Of a stretch of 64,000 nt of DNA, positions 51,641-60,222 are shown one piece after another; position 1 is the first letter of the stretch, and each line of letters starts with the position of its first letter. The notes under the pieces are model-generated. The model saw nothing but the letters and a program-made list of their open reading frames with translations, did not search any database and was not told where the DNA came from. Where the stretch lies: assembly GCF_900176135.1 (NCBI RefSeq), contig NZ_FWWW01000055.1:1-64000 (forward strand). Direction: 5' to 3'. The DNA comes from Hymenobacter roseosalivarius DSM 11622 (GTDB taxonomy: Bacteria; Bacteroidota; Bacteroidia; Cytophagales; Hymenobacteraceae). Both the position numbers and the translations under genes were made by a program.

Positions 51641-51722
51641 GCGCTTGTGGCGAAATTGGTAGACGCGCTGTCTTCAGGCGGCAGTTCCGCAAGGTGTGGG
51701 AGTTCGAGTCTCCCCGAGCGCA
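51641..51722 (+). tRNA. tRNA-Leu, anticodon CAG
   Basis: The cloverleaf folds by hand: acceptor GCGCTTG pairs with CGAGCGC, the D arm is GCG-AAATTGGTAGAC-GCG, the anticodon stem CTGTC/GGCAG encloses loop TTCAGGC with anticodon CAG, a long variable arm (TTCCGCAAGG) marks a class II tRNA, and the T arm is GGGAG-TTCGAGT-CTCCC. The CCA end is not encoded. The anticodon reads CUG codons. Confidence 0.96.
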
Positions 51723-51723
51723 C

Positions 51724-51763
51724 AACAAAAAAGCTGGTCCTTTGGGGTCGGCTTTTTTTGTTT
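51724..51763 (+). terminator. Terminator of tRNA-Leu
   Basis: ACAAAAAAGCTGGTCC pairs with GGGGTCGGCTTTTTTTG around a small loop and is followed by seven T. Confidence 0.75.
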
Positions 51764-51909
51764 ATGGGTCTTAAAAAGCCCCCCAGATTCGTGTTTTAGC
51801 TTCTTGAAAGGGCCATAATCAGTTTTGTGCCTAAAGGCTAGAACTTAGCCATCTACATTTTGGAAGAAAGAACCGCGAAATTAAATCGAGTGAAGCGCTA
51901 TTTTTCGGT

Positions 51910-52608
51910 ATGAAAAACCTCACCGCCCGATTCCTGAAGCTGCTGGGGCTGCTGACGATGGAGATTGTGCTGGTGAGTGTGTTGTTTTTAACAGCGTTCG
52001 TGGTGTTTTTTTACCTCACGCGCATTGTCTTCCAGCAGCAGTCGGAGGCGCTGGACGAGGCCGCGTTTCAGTGGATGGATGCGCACAGAACTCAATGGCC
52101 CGCCCTCACGCCGTTGATGCGCGGGGTCACGTTTTTTGCTTCCGCGCCATTTCTGGTGGCCACCGCCGTGCTACTGCCCGCGGGGTTGGCCCTGCGCAAC
52201 TACCGCCGCGAAGGATTGGAAGTATTCTGGGCCATAGCGGGCGCGGCTCTCCTGAATCATCTGCTAAAAACCCATTTTCATCGTCTGCGCCCTGATACGG
52301 CGCTGTTGAAGCAATATGGGCTGAGCTTTCCCAGTGGCCATGCCATGATTGGGTTAGCGCTGTACGGCTGTTTAGCCTGGCTGCTGTGGCGTCATGGCCG
52401 CCACCCGGCCTGGGCGCTGGCACTGCTGCTGTGGGCGCTTGTAATTGGTCTGAGCCGGGTGTATTTGCATGTGCATTACTTCACCGATGTGCTGGCAGGC
52501 TTTGCCGCTGGTTTGGCGTGGCTCATCCTACTGCGCGCAGCTCTGCATCTGTGGTGGCGCGAGCAGGCTTTACGCGAGCAGGCTGTATTAAATGCAGAAA
52601 GTAGTTGA
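51910..52608 (+). CDS. PAP2-family phosphatase (second)
   Basis: A 232-residue paralogue of the PAP2 gene upstream of tRNA-Leu. Catalytic motifs: LKTHFHRLRPDT (KX6RP), PSGHAMIGLALYG and LSRVYLHVHYFTDVLAG (SRX5HX3D complete). Six membrane helices. Alignment of VLAG, DEAAFQW and DARAQ-type stretches shows a common origin with the 50.8 kb gene, though overall identity is only moderate. Role as for that gene; the substrate cannot be told apart from sequence. Confidence 0.93.
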   Translation: MKNLTARFLKLLGLLTMEIVLVSVLFLTAFVVFFYLTRIVFQQQSEALDEAAFQWMDAHRTQWPALTPLMRGVTFFASAPFLVATAVLLPAGLALRNYRREGLEVFWAIAGAALLNHLLKTHFHRLRPDTALLKQYGLSFPSGHAMIGLALYGCLAWLLWRHGRHPAWALALLLWALVIGLSRVYLHVHYFTDVLAGFAAGLAWLILLRAALHLWWREQALREQAVLNAESS

Positions 52609-52634
52609 CTAAACCCACTTCTGCAGTTAGTAAT

Positions 52635-54962
52635 TTATCCGAGCTTCACTTTCACCCGAAGGGCCAGTAAACCTTTTACGCCCTGCAACTCCTCCAACTC
52701 CAACTCCTCTACTTCCGCCTCCAAAAGGCCGCGGTCTTGCAGGTAGTCGAGGTATTCGAGGTACTCATCGGCCTCACGCTGCTGGGCGTAGACGAGGGCA
52801 ATGTAGCCGGGCTGAGTTAGCCGCTCGCCCGTGCCCAACACCGTAGCCTTGTCAATTCGCTTCTTAATTATTTCGTAGCGGATGTTATAAGCGCCGTCTA
52901 CGTCAAATTGGCGCTCATCCAGGCGAAATCGGATGTTAAGCGGCTGACCATGAATGAGAATCAACTGGGTGATTTCTAATGGGACGGGTAATTTGTCCCG
53001 CAGGTCCGTCGTCCGGCGGGTGATTTCTATCATTACCAGCAGCTGCCATAAGCGCAGGTTTTTCAGGAAAACCAGGTCGAAAGGCTTGTTCTCTACTAGC
53101 GAAGCGCCCACGTAGATATTGTGCTCTACACCGTCAGTTTTGAGACGCTGGAAGTAGTGCGGAAACATTTCCTGCGCCTTTTCCTCTTCCTCATCCAGGT
53201 AGTCGCTCACCGTATCATTAAGCAGCGTTACGCTTTGCTCGAACTCCTTGCGGCGCTTATACAGGATGCCCAGCTCGGGGTCCATGTTGGACCAATAATT
53301 CGCAATGACGGGCCGCAGCTCGGGGGTGTTCTGGGATAAATAATCGAACAGGGGCTCTACTTCCGTCTTCAACGACTCAAAAATGCTCACCTCGTCGCCG
53401 GTCAGGATGCCCTGGCGCAGACGGCGCAAGTGTTTCGATACGTAGAATTTCAACTCGTCCAGAATAGGCAGAGCCTGAAACTCCGAAGCCTTTTTCAGTA
53501 CTTTATTAGCCAGGGTAAGATGCTCAATCAAGTCGCCTTGGATAGCGTCGTTGCGGGCCGTACTGCTGCTGCGAATGTCGCTGGAGCCGTGCAGCGGATA
53601 CACATCATGAAACACGATGGGCTCAATTTCCGCGTTTTTGTTGCCTTCTTCCACCTTAGCCAGCAGGTTCAGAGCCGCGTCGGTGAAGCGCCACTCCATG
53701 GTGGGGTGAATGGCCGTAAACTTCTCCCTGATGATGGCCTGTACGCGCGTCTGAATCTCCTCGGCGTTACGTTTCACCGCTACCGCGAACAGAGGCACGA
53801 ACTGGTTGACTTTCTCCAGGCAAAACTCATCCAGATCGTTCACATTCGGCGAGCCTAACTCAAGCAGACCTACCGTGTCGTCGCCGTAGGGCAGCAGGGC
53901 CAGAATAGCGCTGCGTATACCAATGCCCAGAATCTGCTGCCGCAAATCTTCGGGAATGTCGGCCTGCTCCACGTCTTCGAGTACCAGCGGTTGGCGGTCT
54001 TGCCAGAGCTGGGAGTAGATCTGGCGGAAGCCGCTGCCAGCTTCCTGATGTGCCAGCTGCTTGGTCAGAAAACTGTGGTTTATTTTACGGCCGAAGTCAA
54101 CAAACGCCTTTTTCTTCTCATCGTAAGCGGCAATGCCCAGCTGTAGGAAGGGCCGCGCAAACAGTACCCGCAGCTTTTCCTGAATTTGCTCGAGGCGGTC
54201 GGAGGCTTGCAGCACGTCGCGTTCCAGCAGGTCATACTTCAGCTCCGACAGAATTTCCTGCTCCGTGACGTCGGCCAGATTCAGGACGTTAAAACCCACC
54301 AGCTCAAAGTTGCCGGGGGGCAAAAGCTCCTGCCATAAGTCGGTGCGGTGCAGGTTGTGGGTCAGCATATCCAGCTGCGCCGACGTAAGCGCGGGCCGCT
54401 CACCCACTATGCGTACATCCAAAAACGTGGAATCGAAATCGACGCTATAGTGGCGATACAGGCCGATGTTATAGTCGGGAACGGTGAAGGTAATGGCGCC
54501 CGTAATTGGCAGCTTCACCCCGTACACCTTGTCCAGAATCAGGGCATAGGCCATCCGCGCCATGTACAATTCCATCGTGCGCGCATCCACGTTCAGTGGC
54601 TGCTTGATATTTTGCTGCGGATTGAGCAGCACTTCCGCAAAGCGTGGCGTGTGATAAAAGCTATAACGCTGAAAAGGCGGAATGACGCCGCTAATGGCTG
54701 TTTGGAAAGATGCGGCCGGAATAACGGCCAGCATAAGCGTTTCTACTAAGTCGCAGTTGCACTCAAGGGTAGCATGATCGGAGATGGGGCCACGGGCCCA
54801 CTCAGCAGCGGCCACCTGCTCGCCGATGGAGCGGGCCAATAGCGCCACACCCGGATTAGCGTCGGTTTCGCGAGCGTGCCAATACGCAATCAGCGGCTCC
54901 AGGCTCAGAGTCGTCGTGAATGGAAAAGCCGTGGCAACATGAGAAGATAGTTCTTTCAGCAT
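52635..54962 (-). CDS. GAF domain protein
   Basis: A 775-residue cytoplasmic protein. Its N-terminal 330 residues (ETLMLAVIPAASFQTAISG, FYHTPRFAEVLLNPQQNIKQ) have no family I recognise. The middle third has a GAF-like core: FVDFGRKINHSFLTKQLAHQ, QDRQPLVLEDVEQADIPED, RSAILALLPYGDDTVGLLELG. The rest is helical and strongly charged (EEEEKAQEMFPHYFQ, ITQLILIHGQPLNIRFRLDE). No histidine-kinase, cyclase or DNA-binding domain follows. Homologues of this layout are frequent in Bacteroidota but their role is unclear. The C-terminal tail is acidic with Leu/Glu repeats. Confidence 0.82.
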   Translation of the reverse strand: MLKELSSHVATAFPFTTTLSLEPLIAYWHARETDANPGVALLARSIGEQVAAAEWARGPISDHATLECNCDLVETLMLAVIPAASFQTAISGVIPPFQRYSFYHTPRFAEVLLNPQQNIKQPLNVDARTMELYMARMAYALILDKVYGVKLPITGAITFTVPDYNIGLYRHYSVDFDSTFLDVRIVGERPALTSAQLDMLTHNLHRTDLWQELLPPGNFELVGFNVLNLADVTEQEILSELKYDLLERDVLQASDRLEQIQEKLRVLFARPFLQLGIAAYDEKKKAFVDFGRKINHSFLTKQLAHQEAGSGFRQIYSQLWQDRQPLVLEDVEQADIPEDLRQQILGIGIRSAILALLPYGDDTVGLLELGSPNVNDLDEFCLEKVNQFVPLFAVAVKRNAEEIQTRVQAIIREKFTAIHPTMEWRFTDAALNLLAKVEEGNKNAEIEPIVFHDVYPLHGSSDIRSSSTARNDAIQGDLIEHLTLANKVLKKASEFQALPILDELKFYVSKHLRRLRQGILTGDEVSIFESLKTEVEPLFDYLSQNTPELRPVIANYWSNMDPELGILYKRRKEFEQSVTLLNDTVSDYLDEEEEKAQEMFPHYFQRLKTDGVEHNIYVGASLVENKPFDLVFLKNLRLWQLLVMIEITRRTTDLRDKLPVPLEITQLILIHGQPLNIRFRLDERQFDVDGAYNIRYEIIKKRIDKATVLGTGERLTQPGYIALVYAQQREADEYLEYLDYLQDRGLLEAEVEELELEELQGVKGLLALRVKVKLG

Positions 54963-55088
54963 GACAAAAAGTATAACCCCGGTGGTGATTAATTAATTTG
55001 CAAAATGTGGCTATGCAGCCCGGCAACGCTAGTATACGCAAGATAAGTAAGACTGAGTACAGCTGACCGTAAGCTCATTATCAAAGAT

Positions 55089-55688
55089 TTAGCGACTAAG
55101 CACAACAGGCTTTGGTTCCTCGTTTTGAGCAGTGGTTACGTCCACGATGGTGCCCGTCGTACTCGGCTTTTCGGCTCTGGTTACGCGCAGCTTTTTGCCC
55201 TCGTTTTGATAGCAGGTGCAGCATCCATCGCCTAGGAAGCGGCCCGCCAACGTAATAGAGTCAAGAGAGTAGAAGATGGTTTCGGGGGGAGTAGCGGTTC
55301 CTGGAAAGTGCCGAACGACGTAGAGCTGATACTTGTAAGCGTCGAGCTTACGGCCGCCGCCTGCGGTGAAGGGAGCCGTAGTGTTGAGCACGATAGGCTT
55401 GGCAGTAAGCGCCCGTGAGCGGATGATGCGGGTCGTGTCATTGGGCACGACGGGCGCGTTGGGGGGTAGCTGCACCAATGGATCGACATAAGGATAGCGT
55501 ACCACCACGACCGTATCGACATCAGCAGACCGGAAGCCAGTAGCACCGAGCGAATCAGCGAGGTTGAATTGAAAGTAGATGGCATCTTCCAGGGTGTCGT
55601 CGCACTCGCAGGATACGCTGCCGCAGCAGGCACTTACGGCCGTGGCCACCAGCAGCCCCAGCAGCCAAGCAGATAATTTACGCATCAT
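55089..55688 (-). CDS. Lipoprotein of unknown function
   Basis: A 199-residue lipoprotein. Start at the ATG pair giving MMRKLSAWLLGLLVATAVSACCGS; the Cys after AVSA is the lipidation site. Immediately after it are more Cys (CCGSVSCEC), and DGCCTCYQ appears near the C-terminus, so disulfides are likely. The middle has strand-forming segments (AIYFQFNLADSLG, DTVVVVRYPY, KYQLYVVRHFPG, ETIFYSLDSITL). No domain is recognised. Confidence 0.8.
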   Translation of the reverse strand: MMRKLSAWLLGLLVATAVSACCGSVSCECDDTLEDAIYFQFNLADSLGATGFRSADVDTVVVVRYPYVDPLVQLPPNAPVVPNDTTRIIRSRALTAKPIVLNTTAPFTAGGGRKLDAYKYQLYVVRHFPGTATPPETIFYSLDSITLAGRFLGDGCCTCYQNEGKKLRVTRAEKPSTTGTIVDVTTAQNEEPKPVVLSR

Positions 55689-55927
55689 AGCCGGTAAAGA
55701 TAGAGGGCTGACCGCGGATACGGAGATAAAAAAGCCCCCCGGCGCAAATACGTAACGAACAGATTGACGGGAAATTCTACCCATAATTTTGGAAAGCTTT
55801 ACAGCTAAACCTAAATGATGATGGTCTATGATTTCTGTATTAAAATAGGATTAAATAAATTTTAATTATAACAATTACCAAATACTATAAGTATCCAAGG
55901 GTTCCCGCACACTATCTGCCACGAGCT

Positions 55928-56626
55928 ATGACTGACACGACACTTTACACCATTTACATTGTTTGTATGCTTTTGGGAGCCTTTTTGTTCCTGTATTGGG
56001 GTCTCTCGGATCGGCGCGGCGTGCCTCGTGCCGAGTATCTGGTAGCTTTCCTGATTCCGGTGTGGTCGGCCACGGCCTACTTCGCGCTTTCTACCGGGCA
56101 GGGTACTACCGAGGTGGGTAACACCACTCATTTCGCCCGCTACCTCGATTGGATAGTTACCACGCCTTTATTGCTGTTCGCGTTGGCCTCCACGGCCATG
56201 TATTATATCAAGAAAGACCGGGTTATCATCGGCGGCTTGGTGCTGGCCGATGTATTTATGATTCTTACCGGCCTTATCGCTGACCTTTCTACCGGGTCCG
56301 TGCGCTGGGTGTGGTACGGGCTGGGCGTGATAGCTTTCCTGGGTATTCTATGGACGCTTTGGGGGCCACTACGGCAACGGGCGCATAGCCAAGGCCCAGA
56401 ACTGGCTAGCGTCTACAACCGCGCCCTTAGCTTCCTGACTATTCTTTGGATTGCGTATCCGCTTATTTGGGCGCTCGGCCCCACGGGCATAGGCGCCCTC
56501 GGTCCTTTCACCGAAAAGCTGCTGTTCGTCGTGGTGCCTATCCTCTCTAAAGTAGGCTTCAGCATTGTCGATTTGTCGGGGCTGCGCTCCTTGCGCCAAC
56601 AGCCCGATGAGTTAGCTTTTGAGTAA
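55928..56626 (+). CDS. Microbial rhodopsin of the ASR/xenorhodopsin type
   Basis: A 232-residue, seven-helix retinal protein. Helix C has ARYLDWIVTTPLLLFALA: R71, D74 (BR Asp85), T78 (BR Thr89) and A85 (BR Asp96). Helix G has FVVVPILSKVGFSIVDLSG: the retinal Lys is K208, and the BR Asp212 position is Pro (P204). Glu36 (VPRAEYLVAF) and Asp215 (SIVDL) match residues known as important in Anabaena sensory rhodopsin. This Pro is a hallmark of ASR and the inward-pumping xenorhodopsins, and the whole chain aligns well with ASR (IKKD, GLIADLS, LSKVGFS). It could be a light-driven inward proton pump or a sensor. No ASR transducer gene or carotenoid dioxygenase is in the window. Confidence 0.95.
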   Translation: MTDTTLYTIYIVCMLLGAFLFLYWGLSDRRGVPRAEYLVAFLIPVWSATAYFALSTGQGTTEVGNTTHFARYLDWIVTTPLLLFALASTAMYYIKKDRVIIGGLVLADVFMILTGLIADLSTGSVRWVWYGLGVIAFLGILWTLWGPLRQRAHSQGPELASVYNRALSFLTILWIAYPLIWALGPTGIGALGPFTEKLLFVVVPILSKVGFSIVDLSGLRSLRQQPDELAFE

Positions 56627-56647
56627 ACGCTTATTTAATTAAGCACG

Positions 56648-56683
56648 AAAAAGCCCCCCAGCTACGTAGCCGGAGGCTTTTTT
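56648..56683. terminator. Bidirectional terminator between the rhodopsin and lipoprotein genes
   Basis: AAAAAGCCCCCCAGCTAC pairs with GTAGCCGGAGGCTTTTTT (two mismatches near the base), with U-runs both ways. It ends the rhodopsin gene and the convergent lipoprotein gene. Confidence 0.8.
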
Positions 56684-57332
56684 AGTTCGGACTGGTGGCT
56701 ACAGTCTGGCCCATTATCACTTCGATGGGGCCACGGTTTGCAAACTCGGTTTTCAGGGCCACAGCGTCTACTTCCAACTGGGGTCGAATCTGGTCGAGGG
56801 CATGGCGGAGGGCTAGTACATCGGCCAGGCGGGGGGCGTCGCTTTGGGAGTAGCCATGGTACATGGCCACCCGCACCGACGATTGGCCCGTGCCGGCATA
56901 CGTGCCTAGTAGCTCGCCGTGGGCATCATATAGCTGCACTTCAGCTCGCACCCTACTGCAATACCACCCGAGCGGAATACCCAGCACGGAGGGGGTAAGT
57001 AGGGTCGCCATCTGAAAAGCCTGCAACGCCCGGCCCGGTCGCGACACCGAAGCTTCCATTATTTGCAGCTTCACGTAGCCAAACCTGGTGCTGTCGCCGG
57101 TGTCGATAATGTTCTGATTGAGCTCCTGCTCAAACATCTTGCGCGCGTCGTCATATTCGGTGGCCTCCGAAACCATGAGCAGGCTATTGTCAACGTCGAC
57201 CTGCAGGGCGGGCAGGCGGCTGCTGAGGCTGGCTGGCGTGGCTTTAAACAATACTTTGTCCGCCGATTTACAGCCTGACAGGATAATTCCGGACAACAAT
57301 AAGAGGGTCAGGCACCGCAGAGCGTGTTTCAT
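56682..57332 (-). CDS. Lipoprotein of unknown function
   Basis: A 216-residue lipoprotein with signal MKHALRCLTLLLLSGIILSGC. It has a short helical hairpin after the anchor (EYDDARKMFEQELNQNII), then strand-forming regions (FGYVKLQIMEASVSR, GWYCSRVRAEVQLYDAHGELLGTYAG). An internal hydrophobic run (ALQAFQMATLLTPSVLGIPL) may contact the membrane. I do not recognise a family. Its stop lies inside the terminator shared with the rhodopsin gene. Confidence 0.8.
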   Translation of the reverse strand: MKHALRCLTLLLLSGIILSGCKSADKVLFKATPASLSSRLPALQVDVDNSLLMVSEATEYDDARKMFEQELNQNIIDTGDSTRFGYVKLQIMEASVSRPGRALQAFQMATLLTPSVLGIPLGWYCSRVRAEVQLYDAHGELLGTYAGTGQSSVRVAMYHGYSQSDAPRLADVLALRHALDQIRPQLEVDAVALKTEFANRGPIEVIMGQTVATSPN

Positions 57333-57489
57333 AAACGTTGTCTTTCAGAGCGATAAGCACATGGCTATATCAAAAATAAGACAACTTTAGCACCGAATGT
57401 GATGCTTTATAGAAGGTTATTCAATAAATAATACATTTAATTGAATAACTACCAGACTTGCTATGCATAAGCTTAACCGGAGTATTTAC

Positions 57490-57545
57490 AAATGAAATAG
57501 GTCCACTGATTCCCGAGCAGGAATCAGTGGACCTATTTCATTTTT
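57490..57545. terminator. Strong bidirectional terminator
   Basis: A perfect 24-bp stem (57490-57513 with 57520-57543; core GAAATAGGTCCACTGATTCC) and 6-base loop. T5 follows on the plus strand, and TTTGT on the minus strand. It follows the symporter gene at 57569 on the minus strand. Confidence 0.85.
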
Positions 57546-57568
57546 CTAATAACGCGCACCCAGGTTTA

Positions 57569-58984
57569 TTAGTGCGTATGCTGAGCTAATGCACTGTCTT
57601 CCTCAGCGAGGTCATCTAGTGGTGTAGCTACATAGTTATCTACGAATTCGCCTTCCCAACGGGCTACTACGGCCGTAGCCAGGCAGTTACCAATTACGTT
57701 TACGGCGGTGCGGGCCATATCCATGAGTGCATCGATGCCCAGAATGATAAATACCGGCCACGAGGGTAAGTTGAACGAAGCCACCGTGGCCAGCAGAATC
57801 ACGAGGGAGGCGCGTGGGACGCCCGCCACGCCTTTGCTGGTAAGCATCAGCGTAAACACCATGACCAATTGCTGACCAAAGCTGAGCTCAATGCCCGCCG
57901 CCTGCGCTACGAATACCGCTGCCAGCGAAAGATACAGCGTGGTGCCATCAAGGTTAAAGGAATAGCCCGTCGGCATGACAAAAGCCACGATGCGGCGCGG
58001 CACCCCGATGCTTTCCATGGCTTCCATGGCCCGCGGCAAAGCGGCCTCCGAGCTGGTCGTGGCAAAGGCAATGCTCACCGGCTCGGCAATGGCCTGGACA
58101 AATCGCTTGATCGGGATGCGGGCAAAAAAGGCAATGGGCAGCAGCACCAGCACCAGGAAGGCAATGAGAGCCACGTACAACGTGAGCAGGAGTTGGAAAG
58201 CGTTGAATAGTGGGGCAAAACCCATTTTGCCCACGGTGTAAGCCAAAGCGCCGCCCACGCCCAGGGGGGCAAAAAACATGACCACGTTGGTGAATTTAAA
58301 CATCACCTCCGACAAGCTTTCCATTACTTCCAGCATAGGACGGCGATGCTTCCCGTGCACCATGGCCAGGCCGATGGCGAAGATGATGGCAAACACAACT
58401 ACCTGCAATACCTGTCCTTCGGCTACCGATTTGGCGATGTTCTCGGGGAAGATGTGCAGAATAATATCGGCGGTAGACTGCTCTACGGCTTGCAGCTGCT
58501 CAGTCGTGTCGGCCCCGGCTTGGCTGATGCCGACGCCGGCTTTGCTCAGATTGATGGCTGCCAAGCCGATGAAAAGGGCAAACGTGGTAACTACCTCGAA
58601 GTAGACCAGGGCTTTAATTCCCATTTTGCCTACTTGCTTCAAATCGGCGTGGCCGGCAATACCCACGACCAGCGTCGCAAAAACCAGGGGAGCGATAATG
58701 GTTTTCACCAGGCGCAGGAACACGTCGCTGAGCACTTTCAGATTCTGGGCGAAAGTGGGGTAGTCATTGCCGATTTCAGCCCCCACAAACATGCTGACTA
58801 CGATCCAGAAAGTAAGTGAGCGACGCTGGGCAGCATAGGCTACCAGGGCGGCCAGCGCAATCCAGCGAGCTGCTCTCGGCACGGCGAGCGGCAGAGCCCC
58901 TGGGTTGTAAGCCGAAAATATGGTGAGCGCTAAGGCTACCAGAGACAAAACCAGAATTAGCGGAACGAGGCGCGAAAACTTCAT
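57569..58984 (-). CDS. Dicarboxylate/amino acid:cation symporter (DAACS)
   Basis: A 471-residue inner-membrane symporter of the DctA/GltP type. Diagnostic parts: the helical hairpin IAFATTSSEAALPRAMEAMES (SSS-type hairpin 1), RIVAFVMPTGYSFNLDGTTLYL with the sodium-site NLDGTT-like motif, and FTLMLTSKGVAGVPRASLVILLA. ALMDMARTAVNVIGNCLATAVVARWEG is the helix 8 region. It should take up C4-dicarboxylates or acidic amino acids with protons or sodium. A likely -7 box sits upstream at 59019-59026. Confidence 0.94.
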   Translation of the reverse strand: MKFSRLVPLILVLSLVALALTIFSAYNPGALPLAVPRAARWIALAALVAYAAQRRSLTFWIVVSMFVGAEIGNDYPTFAQNLKVLSDVFLRLVKTIIAPLVFATLVVGIAGHADLKQVGKMGIKALVYFEVVTTFALFIGLAAINLSKAGVGISQAGADTTEQLQAVEQSTADIILHIFPENIAKSVAEGQVLQVVVFAIIFAIGLAMVHGKHRRPMLEVMESLSEVMFKFTNVVMFFAPLGVGGALAYTVGKMGFAPLFNAFQLLLTLYVALIAFLVLVLLPIAFFARIPIKRFVQAIAEPVSIAFATTSSEAALPRAMEAMESIGVPRRIVAFVMPTGYSFNLDGTTLYLSLAAVFVAQAAGIELSFGQQLVMVFTLMLTSKGVAGVPRASLVILLATVASFNLPSWPVFIILGIDALMDMARTAVNVIGNCLATAVVARWEGEFVDNYVATPLDDLAEEDSALAQHTH

Positions 58985-59018
58985 GCAGAATAGGGTGGGG
59001 GATTACCAGAGAAGTCAG

Positions 59019-59026
59019 CAAAGATA
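59019..59026 (-). promoter_or_regulatory. Probable -7 box of the DAACS symporter gene
   Basis: On the minus strand TATCTTTG fits TAnnTTTG, 34 bases before the ATG. No clear -33 element. Confidence 0.4.
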
Positions 59027-59132
59027 AGTTTTCAGCCAACAGTTACGGACGATGAGTAGTGCGCCGCTGATTATTAGTTGTAGGGGGCTTTTTATGAGAC
59101 CCGGCCTAGCTGGATTTGGTGCCGCAGAAAAG

Positions 59133-59140
59133 TAGCTTTG
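59133..59140 (+). promoter_or_regulatory. Probable -7 box of the epimerase gene
   Basis: TAGCTTTG matches TAnnTTTG and lies 45 bases before the ATG. The TTTG upstream (59115-59118) is too close to be a -33 element. Confidence 0.4.
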
Positions 59141-59185
59141 CGCTCCGCCCACTCTTCAGCCTATTCCTGCCCCATACTCTACGCC

Positions 59186-60214
59186 ATGCTTTGGACCATC
59201 GAAACGCGTGAGCTGCCGCTGCGCTACACCTGGAAAATATCGCGCAACGCCTCCACCGCCAAAACCAACCTGCTCGTGCGGGTGCAGCACGAAGCCGGCG
59301 GAGCGGTAGGCTGGGGCGAGGCGGCACCTAACGTGCGCTACGGAGAGTCGCCGGAGGGTCTGCAAATGGAGTTCAAGCAATTACTAGCTGGTGGGCTGGA
59401 TCAAGTAAAGTCGTTGGATGAGCTAACGGAGTTTTTGGGTCATCATTCCGTAGCGCATGCGTTGAGCTTTGCGTTGGAATCGGCCTACGTGCACTGGCAG
59501 GCAGCACACACGGGGCAGTCGGTAGCGGCGGTCCTGGGCTTACCTGAGCCGGCGGCGGCCGTGCCTACCGCCTTGACGCTACCCATCATGCCCCCCGATG
59601 AGGTAGCTGCCTTTATTCGGGAGCAGAACATGGGGCGGTTTTCTCTGCTTAAAATAAAGGTAGACCAGGCCAGCGGCTACGAGTTGCTGCGCGAAGTGAC
59701 CCGTGCTTTACCAGGTCGCCAACTTATTATCGACGGCAACGAAGCCTGGACCGACGCCGACGCGCTGTTGCGGTTTCTGGAAAAAATTGCCCCCCTGCCT
59801 GGCCTCGTGGTACGCTTGCTGGAGCAGCCTTTGCCCGCCGCCTGCACCGACCACTACCGCTACCTGCGCCCTCGCTCGCCGTATCCCGTTTTCGCCGACG
59901 AGTCGGTAACCAACGACGCCGATTTTACCGACATCGCCCGGCAGTTTCACGGCGTGAACATGAAGCTGATGAAAGCCGGCGGCTACCGCAATGGCCTGCG
60001 CCTGCTCGATCAGACCCGCGCCCACGGCCTCGATACGATGATTGGCTGCATGGTGGAGACGACGCTGGGCATCTGGGGGGCAATGCAGATAAGCAGCCAG
60101 GCCCAGGTATGCGACCTGGATGGGTTCATCATCATTCGCGACGAGCCATTTGGGTTGGTACAGGAGAAAGAAGGTTTGTTGCGGGCTCAGATTGCCGTAC
60201 CTAACCTTGGATAG
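59186..60214 (+). CDS. Dipeptide epimerase (enolase superfamily)
   Basis: A 342-residue enolase-superfamily enzyme of the L-Ala-D/L-Glu epimerase group, which inverts an amino acid in dipeptides, for example in murein-peptide recycling. The start is at the ATG giving MLWTIETRELPLRYTWKISR; a longer frame is not supported. The N-terminal capping domain is followed by the barrel: KIK at residues 156-158, the metal ligands D183 (IIDGNEAW), E213 (LLEQPLP) and D238 (FADESV), and the second catalytic Lys in NMKLMKAGG (K260). The KxK and KxxKxGG pair marks the dipeptide epimerase subgroup. Precise dipeptide unknown. Confidence 0.92.
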   Translation: MLWTIETRELPLRYTWKISRNASTAKTNLLVRVQHEAGGAVGWGEAAPNVRYGESPEGLQMEFKQLLAGGLDQVKSLDELTEFLGHHSVAHALSFALESAYVHWQAAHTGQSVAAVLGLPEPAAAVPTALTLPIMPPDEVAAFIREQNMGRFSLLKIKVDQASGYELLREVTRALPGRQLIIDGNEAWTDADALLRFLEKIAPLPGLVVRLLEQPLPAACTDHYRYLRPRSPYPVFADESVTNDADFTDIARQFHGVNMKLMKAGGYRNGLRLLDQTRAHGLDTMIGCMVETTLGIWGAMQISSQAQVCDLDGFIIIRDEPFGLVQEKEGLLRAQIAVPNLG

Positions 60215-60222
60215 CAGCCGGC

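Noticed and set aside
51770..51800. AAAAAGCCCCCCAG half-site after tRNA-Leu
   Set aside because: It looks like half of a terminator of this family but has no partner arm; not counted as a terminator.
55689..55927. Looked for a retinal-synthesis or transducer gene next to the rhodopsin
   Set aside because: No such gene is present; the upstream gene is an unrelated lipoprotein and the downstream one another lipoprotein.
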